Notes: a model not told the origin generated them from the letters alone. A stretch of DNA of 64,000 nucleotides from Thermothelomyces thermophilus ATCC 42464 (GCF_000226095.1 NC_016473.1:2666001-2730000); one strand, 5' to 3'; shown: positions 11,119 through 28,062, numbered from the stretch's first letter. Made by a program: numbers and translations.

Positions 11119-11985
11119 CCGAGTCAGATCAACTTCCGAAATATCAGAGAGCGTCTCGCTCAAGGAAAAAAGAAATAGAACAAGAATTGTGCGAGGCTTA
11201 GCAAGGTCCCTCTGAATAGGGCGGTGTCGCCTCTGCAGCAGTAAGTACAGCAGCCAAATGGTAGCTAGACAGATTGTAATATCCGTCTAACTGCTCAACG
11301 AGGCACTGTAGCTATTAATAGGGGATTGGTCGAATGAATTTATGGCTCAGGACCGGCTTAACGTTAGTTATCTAAGAACGGGAGCGACATAGATGGCGAG
11401 ACCTCGGACCGTCTGTCTCATATAACTGGGATAGTGCAATGAAACGATGGAGAAACCTCCACATCGTTCGTCGCCGGTAATTCGGGCTGAAGGAAGGCAT
11501 GGGTTACCACCTGGTATCTAAGGCACTCCGCAGGCAACGGCTAGGTTCAGACCACAGCCTCAGGTTTACGGCTGACAATAAAACCATCACATTCTTGCCG
11601 TTTACTTCAAGGCTCGCTACCTACCCCGCACTTGTAACCATCTCATTCCTGAGATCGAACCAATGCTGCGCCAACCTACCGACCAGGTAGTTGACTTGCT
11701 TACCTGAGTACTTTTCTACTCTAAGGTACGCGGACTTTACAGGCGCTATTACATCGATTAAACATTTGAACCGACCTTTTCTGTAGACGGGGTTCCTTTC
11801 TCCGTCTCCCTGTCTTAAACACCGCGGTGCTGTCCGAGCCCCAATTATACCGAGAGCCTCGCAGAAGCTACGTTGATGGTCCCTCATGGCTGATCACGGC
11901 CACGTATGCTATCATGCCGTTAGACATTTAAGCTTGGCTTAGAGCTCGAATTGCTAACGATTCCTAATATCCTGTGTATTAGCTT
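11119..11985. other. intergenic, no recognisable gene
   Basis: Lower-GC sequence than the surrounding genes. One minus-strand frame (11621-11887, 88 codons) has no family I recognise. It could be an old repeat remnant, but I see no terminal repeats. Confidence 0.35.
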
Positions 11986-12612
11986 ATGCTAGGCAGCCTA
12001 GCTCAAGACCCCGATCTGGAGACCTGCTCACACCGGCACGATATACTCGCAATAGCTGCTGAAGCTGACGAAGCGCTCCCTGTTCCTATGACGCTATACC
12101 ACTGGTGTCCACCAACCGTCCACGCAACGACTACGGTTGTCTTGTCTCCACGTCTTTTGTCGATGGTCAAAGGCTTTACCTTTTTAGGAACATTCTTTCT
12201 GGGAGACGAACTCGATATGTCGGAGATGCTTACCAGACTTCTCACGGAACGAGGTGGAAATCCGGAACCAACGTCTCACGTACTTACAGGTCTGATAGCC
12301 GAGCTTGCTGTACCAGGCCAAGGGACATTTATGCATTTCTTCTCCTTCCCTGTATTCAGCAATAACCCATCTCATGTCTTCGGCGATGGCCTCTTCCCAG
12401 TGTGGAAGTGGGTTAAGCCCGAAAGCATTTACCGGAAGATGGGCTTTTGGGAGGCAGATCTATCTAAAGTTCTAGACCACGGGGAATGGAATGCAGGTAA
12501 AGACCTTGTGTTATTGTCAGGAGGGGTCGCCGAAGAAACATTGGGAATTATAGTAGCTGGAGACCGGAAGTTTCCGGGCCTCGGGCCGCTCTTAGCTATG
12601 CAGCGTAGGTAG
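11986..12612 (+). CDS. hypothetical protein, 208 aa
   Basis: Open frame with a true ATG (11986) and TAG stop. It begins MLGSLAQDPDLETCSHRHD and contains LYHWCPPTVHATTTV and GTFMHFFSFPVF. I do not recognise a family. Codon choice is mixed, with many A/T-ending codons, unlike the strongly GC3-biased conserved genes nearby. This suggests an orphan gene, an acquired gene or a decaying one. The start may not be the true 5' end: a CTAAC branch-like site and TTAG acceptor-like site precede the ATG (11954-11983), so an upstream exon is possible. No signal peptide or membrane segment is clear. Confidence 0.4.
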   Translation: MLGSLAQDPDLETCSHRHDILAIAAEADEALPVPMTLYHWCPPTVHATTTVVLSPRLLSMVKGFTFLGTFFLGDELDMSEMLTRLLTERGGNPEPTSHVLTGLIAELAVPGQGTFMHFFSFPVFSNNPSHVFGDGLFPVWKWVKPESIYRKMGFWEADLSKVLDHGEWNAGKDLVLLSGGVAEETLGIIVAGDRKFPGLGPLLAMQRR

Positions 12613-13363
12613 TTTTGCCGGGAAATTTCTATATTGCTTTTCTCGTAGATTCTGCTTCACGGTGTGTTCGAGTGTGATTAGGCTGAGGACTGGTTGGTGG
12701 TGGAAGAAGGAAATAGATCGAGACTGGGTATAATATTGGAAATCTCAATCTGTACCTACTTATATTATCCAGAGGCTCGTGGCCTTCACGACTGCTATAT
12801 TGAGCTGGTGCCAACTCTCCACGGCACCGCTCTGCACCTCCAAAACCAAACCTCCGTCTGGTCAGATGGGGAGGAGCAATGACTCAAAGTGTCCAGGGCG
12901 TCCGAGTGTTCGCGGTCACAGCAGACAAGTCCGGGCCGTTCGGACGGCAACAACGACGGATGCGAAGGCGGCGACAGTGATGTCCCCCTGGGCAGACGTA
13001 AAAGAGTCCACTTGCGTGGAAAAAGATATCCAAACTCACAAAAGAACAAAGAACCACATCTCGTCACCTAGATCCATCAGAGCGAACGAGTGTCGAAGAA
13101 CCACCTGTTGTCCTTGTTGTTGTTGTTGGTGCCCCTGAATGGGCACCCCCTATTTATGTCTACCATACATAACAAAGCTCCTCGGAGCCTGAAAAACAAA
13201 ACTGCACTCTGTGTCCCTCTGGTCATATCAAGAGCTTCTAGCCCCAGTCTAATATACCGTCTCTCCACGCAGTTTTTGACCCCCTCCCATCCCACAAGCA
13301 AACCCGGCGTCGAGGAATACAGCAATATCGCGCCGTTGCCTGGCAGCCTAGGGCCTAGGCTAC
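12613..13363. other. intergenic, no gene seen
   Basis: Short frames only. Nothing recognisable up to the solo LTR. Confidence 0.4.
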
Positions 13364-13595
13364 TGTTACATGATTTGACTGCCAGTGGGTCAGCTCCGAC
13401 TGGCCCACCAACAGGGATGATAGACCAGGGTTCGACATGTATTTCGACAACACCTCCAGGTGCCTCTGGCACTTAAGAACAATCAACGCATCTTTTATCA
13501 CCACTTCCGAGGCTCATACGAGAGTTCCAGGAGTGCCGCCCATGGCGCATATACCGCTGCGGTGTCGTAGGATTTGCAGCCTCCGAGCTATAGCA
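13364..13595 (+). mobile_element. solo LTR of a retrotransposon, copy 1
   Basis: About 232 bp starting TGTTACA and ending TAGCA, aligning along its length with 35762-35997 (reverse strand) and 55460-55698. It has no internal region or partner LTR nearby, so it reads as the relic left by recombination between two LTRs. The flanks show no clear target duplication, which suggests an older insertion than copy 2. The superfamily (Ty1/copia or Ty3/gypsy) cannot be told from the LTR alone. Confidence 0.7.
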
Positions 13596-14740
13596 CTTCT
13601 ACGCAGCTTAGTGGTATTTGGTATAGGCGTCAAGATGGGAGGGAAGACCGGTATGTAGAATCTTTATGTATGTATTTATAGGACGTAATCATCCGAACAA
13701 CTCATGACGAGTTGCCGTATTCTACTGTCAAGCTAGCCGAGCGGGCTGCGCAGCCTCTCCTCGCTAAACATAATACCCTCAAATATTCACCGATACTCTA
13801 TTTCTATACGATCGATATATCTAGAATTAAAGATAAAGAGAAAAGAAAGGTCCAAGTAGCTTATAGTCTCTATAATCCCCTTGTCGTCCATACACTTAGT
13901 CATCTTTACGGAAGTCTAACAACTCGAACGAAGCTGACTAGGAACGAACTGGACGAACTTCACGACAACCGAGAGAAAATAGCCCGACTACACACCAACG
14001 TGGTTTGTCGGCGAGGAGAGATTGATGACGCAAAAGCGGCTGTCGGCCTTACAGCTAATGCCGCTGGTTGCGCCGCCAGTTACGCCATAGAAAAAGTGGG
14101 GGGGGGGTTGTTTATGAATTTACCCCGCATTGCCCAGTTAGCAACTTAGCTACTGTGCCTTACCATTTACCAAGACGTATAGAGTAGTGCCCCAAACACG
14201 TCTAGTCGGCCAGGAATAAGATTCGTAAACGCGTTAGTAGAGCATACGATCGCAAGGCAATGTTAGGATCACACCACGGTATAGATGGGAAACAGAGTTA
14301 GGAAACAGAATAGTAAGAAACTGAGCGAGTACGAGGTCTACCGTTTCGATCCTCAGAAAACGTCTTCGGCACGTGACCAAGCTCTACTGAGTCAGCAATC
14401 TGGGCCCAAAAAAAGAAGTTAACGACCAGGTCCAGATTCGCGTTCTCGCCTTCCGGGAAAAACGACAGCTTCTGATCTTCGTTGTTGTTCAAAGGGTGCA
14501 GTTTCCTGTCCTTGTAGCTACCAGTTCTGGATCCTTCTGAGCAACACAGAACTTTTATGGGCAAAAACGTTCGATGCGGATGCTACCCACGCGGACAAGT
14601 TTACGGATTCAGCATCGCCCTTCGGTGCCGTCGTTTTGTAATTTAAGCTAGCTTTCGCCGCGATCTTCGTGACACGCCTCAACTGTCAATTCCTTAGAAA
14701 ATCGCCTTCCATTTAACTCGAAGAGCTACACAGTTTCGGC
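13596..14740. other. intergenic with an ATG-less open frame
   Basis: A frame open from 13712 to 14149 (about 145 codons, including KDKEKRKVQVAYSLYNPLVV) begins with TTG, not ATG, and has low codon bias. It may be an exon remnant of a decayed gene. No family is recognised. The last ~100 bp before 14741 are the cwc2 leader. Confidence 0.35.
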
Positions 14741-16069
14741 ATGGCAGATGTCGATACGACGCACGACGCGGCCACCACAACGGCCGGTGACGCGCAGAAC
14801 CCATCGCAGGAGCTCGCGGTCACTACGACCAACAACGAGGTGGCGCCGCCAACGGAGAAGAAAGTGAAGAAGATTATCCGGCGGAAGAAGCGCCCGGCGC
14901 GGCCGCAAATCGACCCAGCCCTGGTCAAGTCAGAGCCGCCACCGCAGACAGGCACCGTCTTCAACATTTGGTACAACAAGTGGTCTGGGGGCGACAGGGA
15001 GGACAAATATCTGTCGCAGACACACGCAAAGGGAAGATGCAATATTGCTCAGGACTCCGGGTACACACGCGCCGATTCGCGACCCGGTTCTTATTTCTGT
15101 TTGTTTTTCGCTCGGGGGATATGGTACGTCGAACTGATCGCAGTTCCTCTCTTGTGGTTCCGAGTGCTGACATGATGCTAGCCCCAAGGGCCAGGATTGC
15201 GATTACTTGCACAGGCTGCCCGGTATTCACGACATCTTCAACCCAAACGTTGACTGCTTCGGCCGCGACAAGTTTAGCGACTACCGCGATGATATGGGCG
15301 GTGTAGGCAGCTTTACCCGCCAGAACCGGACCATCTACATTGGCCGGATCCATGTGACGGACGACATCGAGGAGATCGTTGCGCGACATTTTGCGGAATG
15401 GGGCCAGATTGAGCGAATCCGCGTGCTCAACAATCGGGGCGTGGCGTTCGTGACGTACACCAACGAGGCAAACGCGCAGTTTGCGAAGGAGGCAATGGCG
15501 CACCAGTACGTTTGCATTTGTAGAGGCTATCTATCGTTCTCACCTCACTAACCTATCTCGGTAGATCCCTCGATCACAACGAAATCCTCAACGTCCGGTG
15601 GGCAACGGCGGACCCGAACCCGATGGCCCAGAAGCGGGAGGCCAGGCGAATCGAGGAGCAAGCAGCTGAGGCCATCCGGAAGGCGTTACCTGCCGAGTTT
15701 GTTGCCGAGATCGAAGGCAAGGACCCGGAGGCTCGAAAACGGCGGAAACTGGAAAGTAGCTACGGGCTGGAGGGATATGAGGCACCGGACGAGGTGCATT
15801 TTGCACGAGGTCCGAACGCGGTCAACCCAAGGGGGCGAGAGGGGTATGAGCTCGAGCACGAGCAGCGCCTGATGATTGAGGCTCCTGAAAGCCAGACGGC
15901 GGAGGCCGAAGAACATCAGGAGTCGGAGGAGCCACAGGCAGGGGGGATTCTCTCGGGCAGTACTCTGGCCGCCTTGCGAGCAGCCCAAGTGTCTGTCACG
16001 TCAAAACCTAAGGAGGCTGCTCCATCTGGGCCCTTGGTAGCTTACGACGACAGCGACGATAGCGACTAG
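14741..16069 (+). CDS. cwc2: pre-mRNA-splicing factor Cwc2
   Basis: NineTeen-complex/spliceosome protein that contacts U6 snRNA and helps shape the catalytic core (family knowledge). Exons 14741-15123, 15182-15505 and 15565-16069 give 403 aa. Residues 1-70 are low-complexity and basic. The Torus domain with a CCCH finger follows: YFCLFFARGICPKGQDCDYL then H, spacing C-x7-C-x5-C-x3-H, with the first intron inside the ICPKGQ codons. The RRM comes next, with RNP2 IYIGRI and RNP1 RGVAFVTY. After it come NVRWATADPNP and an acidic, disordered tail ending DDSDDSD. Introns are 58 and 59 nt, and the second has the branch-like CACTAAC. Looks whole. Confidence 0.95.
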
Positions 16070-16171
16070 CGGAGGGAGCCGTCAAATGTATCTTGTATTG
16101 TGGACAATCATGGTATTAGAGAGGACATGCACGCAAATCACGCGCTAGACATGAAGCATACCCCGAGTTAC

Positions 16172-16180
<9 letters not shown>

Positions 16181-16209
<29 letters not shown>
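16181..16209 (+). repeat. (CA)n microsatellite
   Basis: About 14 CA units, preceded by a short CATA run, between the convergent 3' ends of cwc2 and ureF. Confidence 0.95.
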
Positions 16210-16211
<2 letters not shown>

Positions 16212-16235
16212 AAACGCAAACACAGAAGAGGAACA

Positions 16236-17437
16236 TCAACTGTTGAAGATTCTCGAATACAAGACTTCGTGCCTGCCCACCCACAGATCCATCACCGGCA
16301 CGCTCTGCCCGGCCTCCTCCACGGGTGTCGCCCACTCGCGCTCGACCATGGCCGCGATCAGGCCCTGCACTTCCCCGCTCGCCAGCGTCTTTTGCGCCTG
16401 GTACGGCCCGAACATGCCCGCGCGCACCGCCGCCGACACCAGCGCCTTGACGTGGCCCAGCAGGAACACGTACGCCGTCTGTTCCAGGCTGAGCCCGACG
16501 AGGGCGCAGATGGCGCCGAAGAGAGGGGCGAGGTGCGCTGCGACGGGCGGTGGCCGCGCGGGATCCTCCTCCTCCTCCTCTTCTTCCTCCTCCTGCTCCT
16601 CCCCCGCCTCGTCGACGTCGTTGCCGTGGCCGGGGATGTTCGATGCTACGGCTGTGGCGAGACGGGCACTGCTGCTGTTGGCGGCGGGTCGGGGAGCGGA
16701 AGCACTGGTCGAGCTCGAGGTCTTGAGGAGGGCGGAGAACGCCTTGAGCGCTTCGCTCCCGCCGCCCCCACCCGGGGTGTACCCGCTGTCCGCGGGAGCG
16801 GTGCCGGTGCCGGTGCCGGTGCCGGTGCCGATGCCGGCTTCTGCCAGGGCCCCGGCGAATGCCCGCTCCCAGACGGAGAGCAGCGCCCTCCCCTGCGCGA
16901 CGGACGCCCGCTTGCCGACGGTGCACACAATGGCCGCGTCGAGGGCGTCGTCTAGCGCGGCGAGGTTGGAGAAGGAGGGGTCGCGGTGGGCGGCTAGGGC
17001 GAAGGGGAGGTTGGTGGACGCGTAAGAGGAGACGGAGAGCGGGAGAAAGGAGGCGAACGAGGACGGCCGGCGGAAGGTGATCTTTTGGTGGGCGAGGTAG
17101 CTCTCCAGGCCGGAGGAGAAGGCGAAGCTCCCCAGGGGGAGGGCCGAGTCCGAGAGGAGGAGGAGAAAGTGTGTCGGGGTGTTTAGAGTAGAAGAGAGGA
17201 TCTCTGGTGGGGCAAAGGTCAGAACAACGTTTTCGATTCATGGGCGACATACTTCAAAGTAGTAGTATTGGAGTGAGGTCGTGCGTGAGACTTACTGGAG
17301 GGTGGCGGGTAGGCGCGAGCGGAGTGTGAGTGAGGGCGTCTGGCTTTGAGTTGGGCGAGGCGCCGCTCGAGCTCTGCAATCTCGATTTCTATTTCGCTGT
17401 CGTCAAGACAGGCAGATGATACACTGCTGCCGTCCAT
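16236..17437 (-). CDS. ureF: urease accessory protein UreF
   Basis: Nickel-incorporation chaperone of urease, acting with UreD and UreG (family knowledge). Exons are 17437-17296 and 17203-16236, giving 369 aa. The family hallmark follows the intron: LLLLSDSALPLGSFAFSSGL then ESYLAHQK. The C-terminal half has LSLEQTAYVFLLGHVKALVS and ends LYSRIFNS. The N-terminus (MDGSSVSSACLDDSE...) carries a short predicted coiled coil. Between the two conserved halves lies a lineage-specific insert with a (GT)n amino-acid repeat coded by GGTGCC-type tandem units, a Gly run and a Glu-rich run. The insert makes this protein longer than bacterial UreF (~225 aa). The intron is 92 nt and phase 1. Confidence 0.92.
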
Positions 17438-17795
17438 CTGAACTCGACTGTTTTCACGGTTCTGGAGTATGAGTTTGGGCGAATTTGGAGATTCGGTTCA
17501 AGATGCTCGACATCAATTGATAAGCTTATCTGATCGCTCTGCCCCGAATCAGGTAGGTAAAATCAATTACACTAATCCCATACGACGCTGTTCCCGAATC
17601 TCAGGTACTGTACTAACAGAACAATCCCGACCAACCAAACCCATCGACATACATAGGAAAGGATATCTCAAAACACCATGCCCAAAAGCCTCATGACAAT
17701 ACCTAGTTACCAATCATTAGGAGAGACAACATGCAAACATTCCACGGATCAATGCCAGGAGCCCAACCCCAGGTAGACAGAGCAGCCAAGCAACG
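17438..17795. other. intergenic between ureF start and cut12 end
   Basis: Holds the ureF promoter region and the cut12 3' flank. No distinct motif seen. Confidence 0.4.
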
Positions 17796-19990
17796 TTACG
17801 CATTACTCCGAGCATTCTCCTTATCGCGCCCGAGCTGTTGCTGTAGCATCTTCCTCTCCGCTATCCTCCGCTGGATCCGAGCAAGCGCCGCTGCCTTCCG
17901 GTGCTCCGGTATCGAAGTGCGGGAGGTTTTCATCGTGCTCCAGACGGCGCTGTTCTGCGCGTTTGCGGCCCCCGTGTCAGGAGATGCGTCGCTTTCTCGC
18001 GACACGGGCCGGATCGGGACTCGTCTTGGTTGTTCGAGTGGCGTCTTGCTCTCTCTGTTCTCACGACACCCAGCAATAAGGTCGTCTAGGGCTGCCTTCT
18101 CTGTCGACGTCGCTGCCCAGGTCGACCGGGATGGCCGGTCGGGACGGCTCGCGTTCGGCTGGTCCTCCCGGGAGTGGGCAGAGCGGCCGCTCGATGCAGA
18201 GCTGCGACTATCCTGTAAATTGCCGCGATCATCGAAGACAGAGGCGGAAGGGAGCCCTTTCGTGCCAAACTCGGCCTCGAGCTTCTCCCTGAGAGCCCGG
18301 GCCTGAGCAAGTGTCTCGTCGTCGTGCGGTACACGCTTGAGATCTTCTCTGCTACGCTTCGCCCTTTGTCTAGTCGCCGCCGACGCTGCTGATCCCGTCG
18401 CGCCTTTCTCGCCATCTTTTTGGCGTCTGGGTCCGTCGAGTTCCCTCAGCATCCGGGCGCCCTCCTTCTCCATCGGCTCTAAAGGTCTGCGTGCTATGGC
18501 TTTTTCGTCTAGACTCTTCGCGCGGGTGGACCGAGTTGCCCGTCTGTGGTCTGCTCCGCCCTGCTTGAGCGACTCGATCTCCTCCTGAAGCTCCGAGATT
18601 TTCGCGTTCTTCTTCTGCAGGACCTGCTGGGCCTCGAGATACCGGGACTTGGCATCATCCTTCAACTTCTCGTAGGAACCCTTGGAATCTTCCAGCTGCT
18701 TCTCCAGGTCCTTAATTCTCGATGCACCCAGCGACAGCTCGCTAGACAGCTTGCGATTCTCCTCGGCGAGCTTGCTGGCCCGTTGTTCGGCAAACTTCAG
18801 GTCGGATCTTAGTCGATCCCGTTCCTCCTGCAGCCGCTCCAGCTCGCGAAGTTGAGATCTCGCACGCCTCAGCTCCCGCTGGGTCTCCATCAGAGTCTGT
18901 TGCGTCCGGGGCGATGCGGTCCGCCTTTGCCGCTGACGGCCGTCTCCACCTCCTTCATCGATTTTGTTCCGAAGCAGATTCTCCAACTCCTCCACTTGCA
19001 GTTTGTACTCCGCCGCGAGGGCTGTCTGTTTCTTGACTTCATCCAGCAACGCCTGGTCGCTCTCGCCCCCCTTCCTCGTAGAGGCTGACGCCACCTGGCG
19101 GGACATCTCGGCAACCTTTTCCTCCATTGCCTTGACCTTTTCCTGTTCCTCTTTCAATTTCCGGCTAAGCTCGAGCGCCTCGGCGTCTTTCATTTTTGCG
19201 TAAGACTTAGCGAGATGCTTGTACTTTACAAGCTTCTCCATCTCTGTCTTTGCATCGCTGTGGTAAGTCTCAAAGTAGGACTTCCAGTATTTTCCGGAAC
19301 GCGAATGGGGTTCGTTGAGGTCTGTGGTAACGTCGGCCTCGATATCCGACTCGTCATCATCCTCAACTTCTTCCCATGCATCCTCTGGTTCCTTTGACGG
19401 ATAAGCAAAATCTTTCACGTCAGATGCGTTCTGTTTGACGCTGCCCTTACGGGACTTCTCCATGGCCTGTTGCAACTTCGTCTTTGGCCGTGATTGCGCT
19501 TCGTCCCCGTTCCTGTCAACCCAGGGGCTGGGGAACTTTCCGGGGCAGTTGTCCGGCAATCCCGTCGTACTGGCCCTTGCAGTCCCTCCGGAGCCTTGTT
19601 TCACATCATGATCAAAGGATACGCGTTTCCGGCGCGTCGTCCCGGTGCCTGGGGTCAGGAGTATACCTGGAGGTCTTGCTGGAGACTTGTCCGTCGAGGC
19701 AATTGCCGCCGTTGGGTCGCCATTCTGCGGCGCCGTATTGTCCTTGCCTGTTTTCGACGCAGGTCTGCGATCTCTGGGAGCCGGAGTACCAAACAGCGCC
19801 GTCTTCAACGCGCGCACGGCGAAAACGGGCGCAGGCGTATCGGGTGCTTCAATTTGGGTGGTATCATCTACATACTGCGTAAGCCCGTGCGTCTAGAGCA
19901 TTCTCGCTTTCACGATTAAGAGCTTCCCGTACCAGATGCCGTCGCGTCGCGCGCGTTGTCCGAATTGCGCTTCAGCGCCCAGCTGATCAT
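17796..19990 (-). CDS. cut12: spindle pole body protein, Cut12 family
   Basis: Spindle-pole-body component needed for bipolar spindle formation in fission yeast (family knowledge). Exons are 19990-19933 and 19867-17796, giving 709 aa. The N-terminus MISWALKRNSDNARD runs into DDTTQIEAPDTPAPVFAVRA, a Sordariomycete Cut12 signature. The first intron (65 nt) must end at TAG, not the CAG nine bases earlier, because only TAG keeps phase. The Cut12 domain spans roughly residues 100-270 (SFDHDVKQG, SGKYWKSYFETYHSDAKTEM). A long heptad-type coiled coil runs to about residue 440. The rest is basic and disordered, and it ends LGRDKENARSNA. It is divergent to cpc-3 across 756 bp. Looks whole. Confidence 0.88.
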
Positions 19991-20746
19991 TGTGACGCGC
20001 TGTTGCCGCCTGTCCCGGACGAGGCGCCAATATTTGTCACTGCCGCCAGTTTACGGCCGTCCGCGAGTTTTGCGTCAACGGATCGTGGCCGGCCGGATTT
20101 GGCGTTATCGTCGACTGCTCGTTGCTGCTGTTTACATGCGGGCAGCATTCTTGTGTATTGATTGCCAGATGCAGCCACTCATCGCGGGCTGGAGCAGTTT
20201 GTTGTGGAGCTTCAGGGCGTTGGTGGGGGGGTGTGATCGCGAAGCGCGTAACTCACTCTGCAAGAGGTAAATGAGTGGGGCATTCGAAAGCAGTCAGTGG
20301 CCACGAGGGTGCATGGCAGAGAGCATGGGTTCGCGCCTTGCTCGCAGCTGCAGGCGCTCCACTTTAACTGCTAGCGTCCACCAGATAGGAGGTATGGACC
20401 TACCGATTACACTGAGTCCAGGCACTTCATACCTTCTTCCAAAGCTTTTGGGCCAGATTACAGCCCCGCCGTCTCGTCGTCGAGTCACACTACAATCGCT
20501 CTTGATCCTCGATTTCCCCCCCCCCCCCTCTACCTCGTTCATTCATCCAGACACCTTGCCTAGAAAGTCCCTAAGGAAATAATGGGCTCAGCTCGGACGT
20601 AAAGTCTCACAGCCAGTTTTGGCTGTGCAATTCATTTACAACCCTGTCCGCGGGTACCACGTCCGAGTTTCAGTCACAACTTCTTGTTGAGTCTTCAGAC
20701 CCACCACTCAAGTTCAACGATCGAGTCTCAGTTGTGCAAGACTGCA
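19991..20746. promoter_or_regulatory. shared upstream region of cut12 and cpc-3
   Basis: Divergent intergenic region. It has a C-homopolymer near 20517-20527 and a TGACTC core (reverse strand, 20482-20487), the core of the CPC1/Gcn4 site. The full TGACTCA is not present, so autoregulation of cpc-3 through this site is only a guess. Confidence 0.35.
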
Positions 20747-25897
<5,151 letters not shown>

Positions 25898-27291
25898 GGG
25901 GCTTCTGGAGCTGCTTCCAATGCCGGGCCTGGCGCGGCGGCGCCTGGGTCTGGACCTGGGTCAGTGTCGGGTTGGGGCAGGAGGGAGAGACGGTGGTCTG
26001 TCGGTGTGTAAGGAAGGGGTGTGAAGGGTATCGCGAGACATCTCCGCTCATATTGTTGCGCGCAAGACTCGGGAAAGATCTAACGGTCCTTTCCTGCCTA
26101 ATGCACTCAATGCCGGAGGGGAGGGGGACAGAACGGAAGGTGCAGGTGGCTTTATGCGGTTCTTCTTGCCGTTTTGCGGTCCTGTCATTGATACCCGATG
26201 TCCTGTATTATACTGTACGTGCATGGCATGCAGTGAATTTCAGAGCTGCAGTTGCTCCGCATTTAGAACATTCAGGTGATTGATCCCATCTGTTTGTGCA
26301 AGAGACGTGCACCGATAAGGCAAGACAAAGTGAGAACAAAGCGGGAAAGGGGTGTAGAAGCTGACGCTGTTTGCACCTGGCCGCCGGAGAAGGTCGGAGG
26401 TCAAAAGGTTGCCACTGGTTTCGCGAGATTGCTTGCGGGAAAGGAATGCCTGTGTGAGGCAATTGGCTTCGAGCATTCCATCAACAAGGATTGATGCCTT
26501 CCTGGCCAGATCAACAACAGACCACATCGCTTTTGGCTTGCCATTTCCGATGCACAACGGCAAAAGCAAATCATAGTATGGTATAGTCTTGACGTGAAAA
26601 ATTCAGCCGTGAATAAATTATGATCGGGTAGTGCGAGCGACGGGGAACCTGGAAGACGATGTCATAAAACCCACCAAGGTAGTCATGTTCAGAGCAAACT
26701 GTCAACCGGTATACTCCGTAACGCTGCGGGTATCACAGCTGGTGGACCCGCCCCCGAGCCAGCCCGAGACTTGTGGCGGGGCGCTGATGCCAAGAAACCC
26801 GAATGCTTCACTGGCTCGGTGGCTCCGTGATTTCAGCCCAGCGCCTCCTTGCCGCATGATCGCCCTGGAATGTCCAGTTGGTTCGGGTGACTCCTGCCTG
26901 CCCAAGATCGGCAAAGTATATAAGGCAACCTCAGCGCAGGACCCCTCCCTTCCTTACAAGTTTTTCTCCATTCTCTTTTAGAGGCTTCAGGTTGTTTGTC
27001 CAAGCGCCGCCACAATGCCTGGCTGGGGTTCTGAATAGGAGCGGGGATCAACTGTGTAATCTACTTCTACTTCAAGAACTCTATCTCGCCTTGTAGCCCA
27101 GCGTTTTGCCCACCGACATCGCCTCCATTCTTCGATTCGGGTGTGATACAGATCCGCGAGCTCGTAGTTCGCTTGACTTGCACACCTTTTCCTCCTCGCA
27201 TTCTAACGAACTCAGGAGGAACTTTTTAGGGGTCGGCTGTTTCTCGTCGCCTGCCGCAGTTGCTCATCATTCGGCCACCGCCCTGGTCGCC
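25898..27291. other. intergenic; cdc34 promoter in its right half
   Basis: No gene between cpc-3 and cdc34. A TATATAA at 26917-26923 followed by a pyrimidine-rich stretch (26940-26980) looks like a core promoter for cdc34. It would give a leader of about 330 nt, in which an intron is possible. Confidence 0.45.
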
Positions 27292-28062
27292 ATGTCCCGT
27301 GCAGCGGCGCCCTCCGGCGCAAAAACGCGCCTCATGAGCGAGATGAAGGCGCTGCGGAAGGAGAAGTGGATAAACTTTGAAGATGTAAGACTTGGTCCCA
27401 TCCGCTGTCCCTGCCCAACTTAGACCTGACGATTTGTTTGCCAGGAGGAACAAGAGAACATCCTCAAGTGGCGGTTCGCGCTCATGGTGATCAACTCTGA
27501 CAGCCCCTTCAACGGCGGCTACTTCAGGGCCGAGATGGTTTTCACCGACGAATACCCGTACCAGCCGCCCAAGTTCCGCTTTCTAATACCCATCTTCCAC
27601 CCCAATGTCTACCCTGACGGCCAGCTTTGCATCTCGATTCTGCACAAGCCCGGCGAGGATATAATGTCGGGTGAGGATGCGAGCGAGCGGTGGTCCCCAC
27701 TCCAGGGAGCAGAGAGCGTGCTCCGCTCGGTTCTGCTCCTGCTCGACGATCCCGAGATCAACTCCCCGGCCAACGTTGATGCCAGCGTCATGTATCGCGA
27801 TCGCCGCGGCGAGTATTACGAGAAGGCTAGAGAGACCGTTGAGCGGTCAAAGAACGATATTCCCGAGGGGTTTGAGACGCCCACGAGTTTCGAAGCGGCC
27901 CCGCCACCGAAACAAGAGGACGACGACGATTTCTGGGCTGGCAGCTCGGACGAGGAGTTCGATTTTGACGGCAGCGATACAGGGGACGACGAAGAAATGG
28001 ATTTCGAGGAAGAAGAAGAAGAGGAGGAGGAGGAGGAGGAGGAGGAAGAGGAGGACAAGTGA
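27292..28062 (+). CDS. cdc34: ubiquitin-conjugating enzyme E2, Cdc34 type
   Basis: E2 that works with SCF ligases to build Lys48 ubiquitin chains on cell-cycle regulators. Exons 27292-27384 and 27445-28062 give 236 aa. The UBC fold includes HPNVYPDGQLCISILH with the active-site Cys. The acidic-loop insertion typical of Cdc34/Ubc7 follows (HKPGEDIMSGEDASERWSP). INSPANVDASVMYR and VERSKNDIPEGF match Cdc34 and not Ubc7. The tail has the Cdc34-type acidic motif (DDDDFWAGSSDEEFDFD) and ends in about 17 Glu coded by a GAG/GAA run. Such a run is prone to length change. Looks whole. Confidence 0.93.

Noticed and set aside
13712-14149. 145-codon frame after solo LTR copy 1
   Set aside because: No ATG start, no family resemblance and weak codon bias. 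Not enough for a gene call.
16243-17025. plus-strand frame of 260 codons opposite ureF
   Set aside because: The ureF reading explains the sequence (LSDSALPLGSFAFSSGL). The plus frame has only low-complexity runs.
20684-20746. upstream in-frame extension of cpc-3
   Set aside because: It would start with TTG. The ATG at 20747 gives the expected lysine-rich start before the RWD domain.
28020-28062. simple GAG repeat as a separate repeat element
   Set aside because: It codes for the acidic tail of Cdc34, a known property of the family, so it is described within the gene.
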